From: Ceratopteris richardii
Taxonomy: Eukaryota; Streptophyta; Polypodiopsida; Polypodiales; Pteridaceae
DNA length: 64,000 bases
Reading direction: 5' to 3'
NCBI GenBank assembly: GCA_020310875.1
Contig: CM035423.1
Location: 134,370,196-134,434,195 of the forward strand
The notes beneath the pieces were generated by a model. That model saw only the letters and a program-made list of their open reading frames with translations. It did no database searches and was not told the origin of the DNA. Positions 59,569 through 64,000 of this stretch are shown here, piece after piece (positions within the stretch are counted from its first letter, which is position 1; each line of letters opens with the position of its first letter). The position numbers and the translations under genes are program-made.

Positions 59569-62500
59569 TTTCAAAGGGTATTTCCTTCATGCCAAGAATA
59601 TAGTTGAATCTTTGAAGCTTTGGTCCATCCAAGGATTTGGTGAAGATATCTACAACTTGATCCTTTGTTCCAACAAAAGAAACCTGCACTTCATTGTTCA
59701 TGGCCTTCTCTCGAACATAATGATAGTGAACCTCTATATGCTTTGTTCTAGCATGAAAAATAGGATTTGAGGTCATATGAATGCTGCTCAAGTTATCCCC
59801 ATATATCAGTGGTACATCAACCTGCACATTCAAGTCATGAAACAACTTTTTAAACCACATAACCTCAGTAGTAGCCAATGCTAAACCTCTATACTCAGCC
59901 TCTGTAGAAGATAAAGCAACTGTAGGCTGTTTCTTTGAACTCCATGTTAATGTCTTGTTTCCTGCTATTACCACATATCCACTTGTGGATCTTCTGTCAT
60001 CTTTGCTTCCAGCCCAATCTGCATCACTAAAGACTTTAAGAGTTAGATCAACATCATGACTATAAAATAATCCTTCGTTCATGGTACCTTTCAAATACCT
60101 AAGCACTCTTTTCGCTGCATGCATATGAGGTACTCTAGGTTCATGCATAAACTGTGACAATACTCCCACTGCATAACATATATCAGGTCTAGTTTTTGTT
60201 GCATAAATCAAAGATCCTACCATGGATCTATATACATTCATATCATGCAACTCATCACCTTCCTTTGCACTCAGCTTTACATTACATTCCATTGGAGTAG
60301 AAACAAATTTACATTCCTGCATACCAAACCTTTTCAGCATATCACATATATACTTTCTTTGTATCAACCACATACCTTCATCGCTATACACAATTTCAAT
60401 CCCAAGAAAGTATCTGAGCAAACCAAGATCTGAAATTTTAAATTCCTTTCCCAAATTACCTTTTATCTCATCAATTGCTTTTGCATCATTCCCTGTAATC
60501 AACAAGTCATCCACATAAATGCATACATAGACACACATGCCATCTACATGTTTTACATAAAGTGAAGGATCAGCATGACTCGCTGTGTATCCTTGCAGCA
60601 TAAGATACTTTACCAACCTTGCATTCCATGCCCTTGGTGCCTGCTTAAGACCATACAATGCCTTTTTTAACCTGCATACATGATTAGGACATTTTGCATC
60701 CACATAACCATCTGCCTGTGATATATACACTTCTTCATTTAACTCACCATTAAGAAAGGCATTTTTTATATCAAGTTGATATATATTCCACCTTTTACTT
60801 GCAGCTAAAGCCAACAAAGTTCTTACTGTTGCCATATTTGCTACTGGACTAAATGTTTCCTCATAGTCCACACCTTGAGTTTGATTATATCCTTTTGCTA
60901 CAAGTCTAGCCTTATATCTAGACACACTACCATCACTATTTCTTTTAATCTTAAAAACCCACTTGCAACCAATTACCTTTTGCTTTGGTGTACTTGGAAC
61001 TAAATACCAAGTCTTGTTATCCTGTAGTGCTTCCATTTCTTCTCTCATTGCTTTCTCCCACTTTTCATCTCCTTTGGCCTCATCATAACATGTGGGTTCA
61101 TTTTCCTGCTCAACTTTTGTCATAAAAGCATAATGAGTATTCATGAAAGATTCATAAGTATACCTTTGAGGTTGCTTACTTACTCTTGAAGTTCTTCTTA
61201 CCTCCAATGTAGATGCTCTTCCTTTCTTATTAGGAACCTTTGATGATTCTCCATACTCACATACATCACTAATTTCCTCTCCTTCATCATTAACTTCAAC
61301 AAGTTTGAGTTTACCTTTACTTTTAACACTTGGAGGTGACTCTTGCCTTAATCTTCCATTGAAAGGTGATCCTCTTTCTTCATCTAGACCACTCCTTTCA
61401 TCATTTAAACTTCCTGATGGCTGAACTATGCATTCATCTCCTTCAACCACACCTTCTTCATTTTCATCCATGTCCTGCAAACAATTCTTATCTGCATACC
61501 ATGAAAGTGATTCATCAAAGTTTACATCTCTTGACACAACAACCTTATTGGTATGAGGATTATACCATCTATATCCTCTTTGAGTATCTGCATAACCAAT
61601 AAATATACATTTTTCTGATTTTGCATCAAGTTTAGATCTCACCTCACTAGGTACATGTACATAACATACACAACCAAATACTTTCAAATGACTTACACTT
61701 GGTTTCCTTCCATGCCATACCTCATATGGTGTCAAATGATGAACTCCAGCAGTCGGAACTCTATTCATAATGTAAACACTTGTGCTAACAGCTTCAGCCC
61801 AAAAATAATTAGGCAAACACATATCATTAAGCATACTTCTAGATGCTTCTGCTATGATTCTGTTTCTTCTTTCTGCGACTCCATTTTGTTGTGGAGTATA
61901 CCTGCATGTAACTTCTCTTTTGATACCTTCATCATACAAAAAATCAGTAAAAGCTTGAGAGAAATACTCTCCCCCTCCATCAGACCTTAGCTTCTTAATA
62001 TACCTTCCTGTTTGCTTTTCGACATATGATTTGAACTTCTTGAAACAATCAAAGACCTCACTCTTATGTTTAATGAAATACACAAATGTCATTCTACTAT
62101 GATCATCAATGAATGATACATAGTACTTATTACCAATCAAGGATGCCTCTTTAGTAGGTCCCCATACATCTGTGTGTATGAGATCTAGCAAACCATCACT
62201 TACATAACTTGAATGCTTGAAAGGTTGTCTACTCTGCTTACCCATTTGACATGCTTCACAAAGATGCACCATATGTTGCTTAGTAAGATCAGGTAATCCT
62301 TCAACAATCCTCTTCTTTGATAGCTCCTTTAACCTGTGTACATTCATGTGTCCAATCCTTTTGTGCCATAGATCAAGCTCTGCTATTCGATGCATACCAT
62401 AAGAGAAATAGTTTGTATGATTTGGGTTTACCTTGAATGTAAACAATCTACCTTGTTTTTGACCTCTAGCAATTAACCTCCTTTGCTTTGGATCCTCAAT

Positions 62501-63222
62501 GAAGCAACCTGCATGATTAAATCTCACTTGTAGACCTTTTTCTACCATTTGACCAACCGACATCAAATTCTTAGTGATCGTTGGCACATAAAGTACATCC
62601 TTCAAGCAATTTTTCTTGCTCTTATCCTGCATAACAACATCTCCAACCTGCATAATCTTATGTGTTGTATCATCTCCTGTTTCAACATGACCTTTACATG
62701 ACGGATTATGCATATTAGAAAACCATGACGCATCATGAGACATGTGATTAGAACAACCACTATCTACATACCATACATCACTATTGGAATTCATCTTAGT
62801 TTCTACATTCATCATAAGAAGAGAATCATAATCATCACTTTTACCTTCAACTGCATAATTTCCTTGTTGTTTACCTCTTCTTGAATAGCCTCCTCTTTGA
62901 TTACCACCTTGATTATTTTCATTTTGATAACAATCTTTGGCATAGTGTCCATACCTTCCACATATATAGCAATTGTTCTTATTATCTTCACTCCTTTGTC
63001 TTTGGTTGTAGTTGTAGTAGCCTCTCGTACCTCTAGCGCTTGATCTTCCTCTTCCTCTTGTGTTGAAGAAGCCACTTGAAGTCCTTTGATCATCGATCCT
63101 TCTTCCTCGACCTCTATTTGAACCTCTTCCACCTCTGTTTCCACCTCTTGATGATCCTACATAAAGAGCTTGTCCTTGAGATCCTTTTTGATTGAAGTAG
63201 AACCATTTAGATTCATCTCCTC
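59564..63222 (-). CDS. Copia-3 pol (zinc knuckle, protease, integrase, RT, RNase H)
   Basis: From about 63222 to TGA at 59564 one frame is fully open (the first ATG is at 62815, giving 1,083 codons from there). It holds the zinc knuckle CYICGRYGHYAKDC (62971-62930), protease YVDSGCSNH (near 62765), integrase with LWHKRIGH, DLIHTDVWGP, SDGGGEYF and NGVAERRNR, RT with NAFLNGE and YVDDLLITG (near 60510), and RNase H with SDADWAGSKDDRRS, ending in the polypurine overlap. The gag frame is one base off, so either a recent indel near 63210-63225 or a frameshift links them. The uninterrupted pol marks this as the most recently active element in the window. Confidence 0.85.
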
Positions 63223-63795
63223 CGTGACCATGAGGGCAATAAGTTGATCAAAATCTGGTAATTCTCCTCTGACATAAACTGAAGTAATGAAGGGTTTCCA
63301 TCTCTCATCATCTTTGAGTCCGTTGAGAGTATGTGCAACCAAGTCGTCATCCTCCACATGAGCTTGAATTGATCCTAGTTGATCTGCAATCTCTTTAACT
63401 TTCAATATGTAATCATTGACCGATGTCCTTGTATCTTTCTTTATGTTATTCAACTCATTTTTGAGTTGAATCTTCCTTGCTCTTGTACCTGTAGCATACA
63501 ACCTTTCCAATGCAAGCCAAACATCTCTACTTGTGTCTAGATCTTGTATGTGTCCTACCATTGAATCTTGAATATTTTGTGATAAAATGAATATAACCCT
63601 TTTGTCTCTCTCATTCCAAAGTCTAAACTCCCTCAATTGTTGCTGATTTGGGTCCTCTGGTAATGTGGGTTTGATATCTGTGCCGTCAATCAAACCATAC
63701 AAGCCTCTACCTTGCAAGTATGCTGTGATTCTAAACTTCCATGCCTGATAATTGGTCTTATCAAGCTTCTCTATTTGTGCATGTTGGTCTCCCAT
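63157..63795 (-). CDS. Copia-3 gag
   Basis: ATG at 63795 (MGDQHAQIEKLDKTNYQAWKF as start, quoted in part). UBN2-type gag segments ITAYLQGRGLYGLIDG, WLALERLYATGTRARK and LVAHTLNGLKDDERWKP are intact. The frame ends in TAG at 63157, while the expected continuation WFYFNQKGSQGQAL is in the pol frame from about 63205. Confidence 0.85.
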   Translation of the reverse strand: MGDQHAQIEKLDKTNYQAWKFRITAYLQGRGLYGLIDGTDIKPTLPEDPNQQQLREFRLWNERDKRVIFILSQNIQDSMVGHIQDLDTSRDVWLALERLYATGTRARKIQLKNELNNIKKDTRTSVNDYILKVKEIADQLGSIQAHVEDDDLVAHTLNGLKDDERWKPFITSVYVRGELPDFDQLIALMVTEEMNLNGSTSIKKDLKDKLFM

Positions 63796-64000
63796 AATAC
63801 AAATGCTAAGCTTCCTCCTTTAAGCCTCCTTTCCAATGTGTGTGATGAGAAGAAATATAATATTTACCTTGTAAATGAGGTATGTGCACCTTTCTTTGCT
63901 TGGATGTTGCTTCAGATGCCTCCTTGCAATCTTCTTCTACCTTTGTGTAGTGTTGATGATGAACTGCTTCTTTGATAGCTTCAAATTCTTCGTCAAGGTA
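63796..64000 (-). other. Copia-3 right leader, to window edge
   Basis: Leader sequence matching 58279-58483. The primer site and 5' LTR of this element would lie just beyond 64000. Confidence 0.85.

Larger units (their letters stand above)
57428..64000 (-). mobile_element. Copia-3: tandem copia array, runs off the window
   Basis: From left to right: a truncated LTR (57428-57753), a truncated gag and leader, a primer site, a full LTR (58527-59554), polypurine tract, complete pol, gag, and leader to the edge. The full LTR thus serves as the 3' LTR of the right element and the 5' LTR of the left, internally deleted one. The shared gag and leader sequences are nearly identical, so the event is recent. 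Confidence 0.85.

Overview
The window looks like nuclear DNA from a land plant with a large, transposon-filled genome. The evidence is plant-type Ty1/copia and Ty3/gypsy retrotransposons primed from iMet-like or Asp-like tRNA sites, a plant CACTA (En/Spm) element with a TNP2-type transposase, plant-type splice sites, and long TA, CT and TG microsatellites. The sequence alone does not fix the species; a fern, lycophyte or gymnosperm would fit. I see no intact cellular gene. Nearly every base belongs to a mobile element, and most of the value lies in how they are nested and what host-like sequence they carry.

Layout. (1) 1-2318: a small gag-only gypsy-like element on the minus strand with two LTRs. 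(2) 2319-3780: degenerate repeats and a gypsy protease-RT remnant. (3) 3781-6341 and 56427-57210: the two halves of an old minus-strand copia (Copia-2), split by (4) Gypsy-A, a minus-strand Ty3/gypsy element whose LTRs lie at 6342-6976 and 55823-56421, with matching 5-bp target duplications AAGTG. Three insertions interrupt Gypsy-A. They are a CACTA DNA transposon (9376-24053, duplication AGG), a copia with two LTRs (Copia-1, 29326-35723, duplication GGTAA), and a second gypsy (Gypsy-B, 37969-51688, duplication GTATG). Without them Gypsy-A would be about 15.3 kb. (5) 57428-64000: a minus-strand copia (Copia-3) in tandem arrangement that runs off the right edge.

Gypsy-A reads, in its own direction, LTR, tRNA-Asp-like primer site, a long palindrome-rich leader, gag with two zinc knuckles, protease, RT, RNase H, an extra H2C2 zinc module, integrase, a second retropepsin-like domain with WVPK repeats, a further open frame of about 1,130 codons (split by the CACTA element), polypurine tract and LTR. 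Gypsy-B has LTRs of about 2.76 kb that carry a tRNase Z coding fragment and an Aurora-like protein-kinase exon. The CACTA element carries a TNP2-type transposase pseudogene, a gene with a SET-like domain, and an antisense TNPA/PTTA-like gene that appears to surround the other two.

LTR pairs compared by eye give a relative order that agrees with the nesting: Gypsy-A about 3% diverged, Copia-1 about 2.3%, Gypsy-B about 1%. The two Copia-3 gag copies are nearly identical. Most premature stops can be explained by C-to-T or G-to-A changes, as expected for methylated, silenced transposon DNA.
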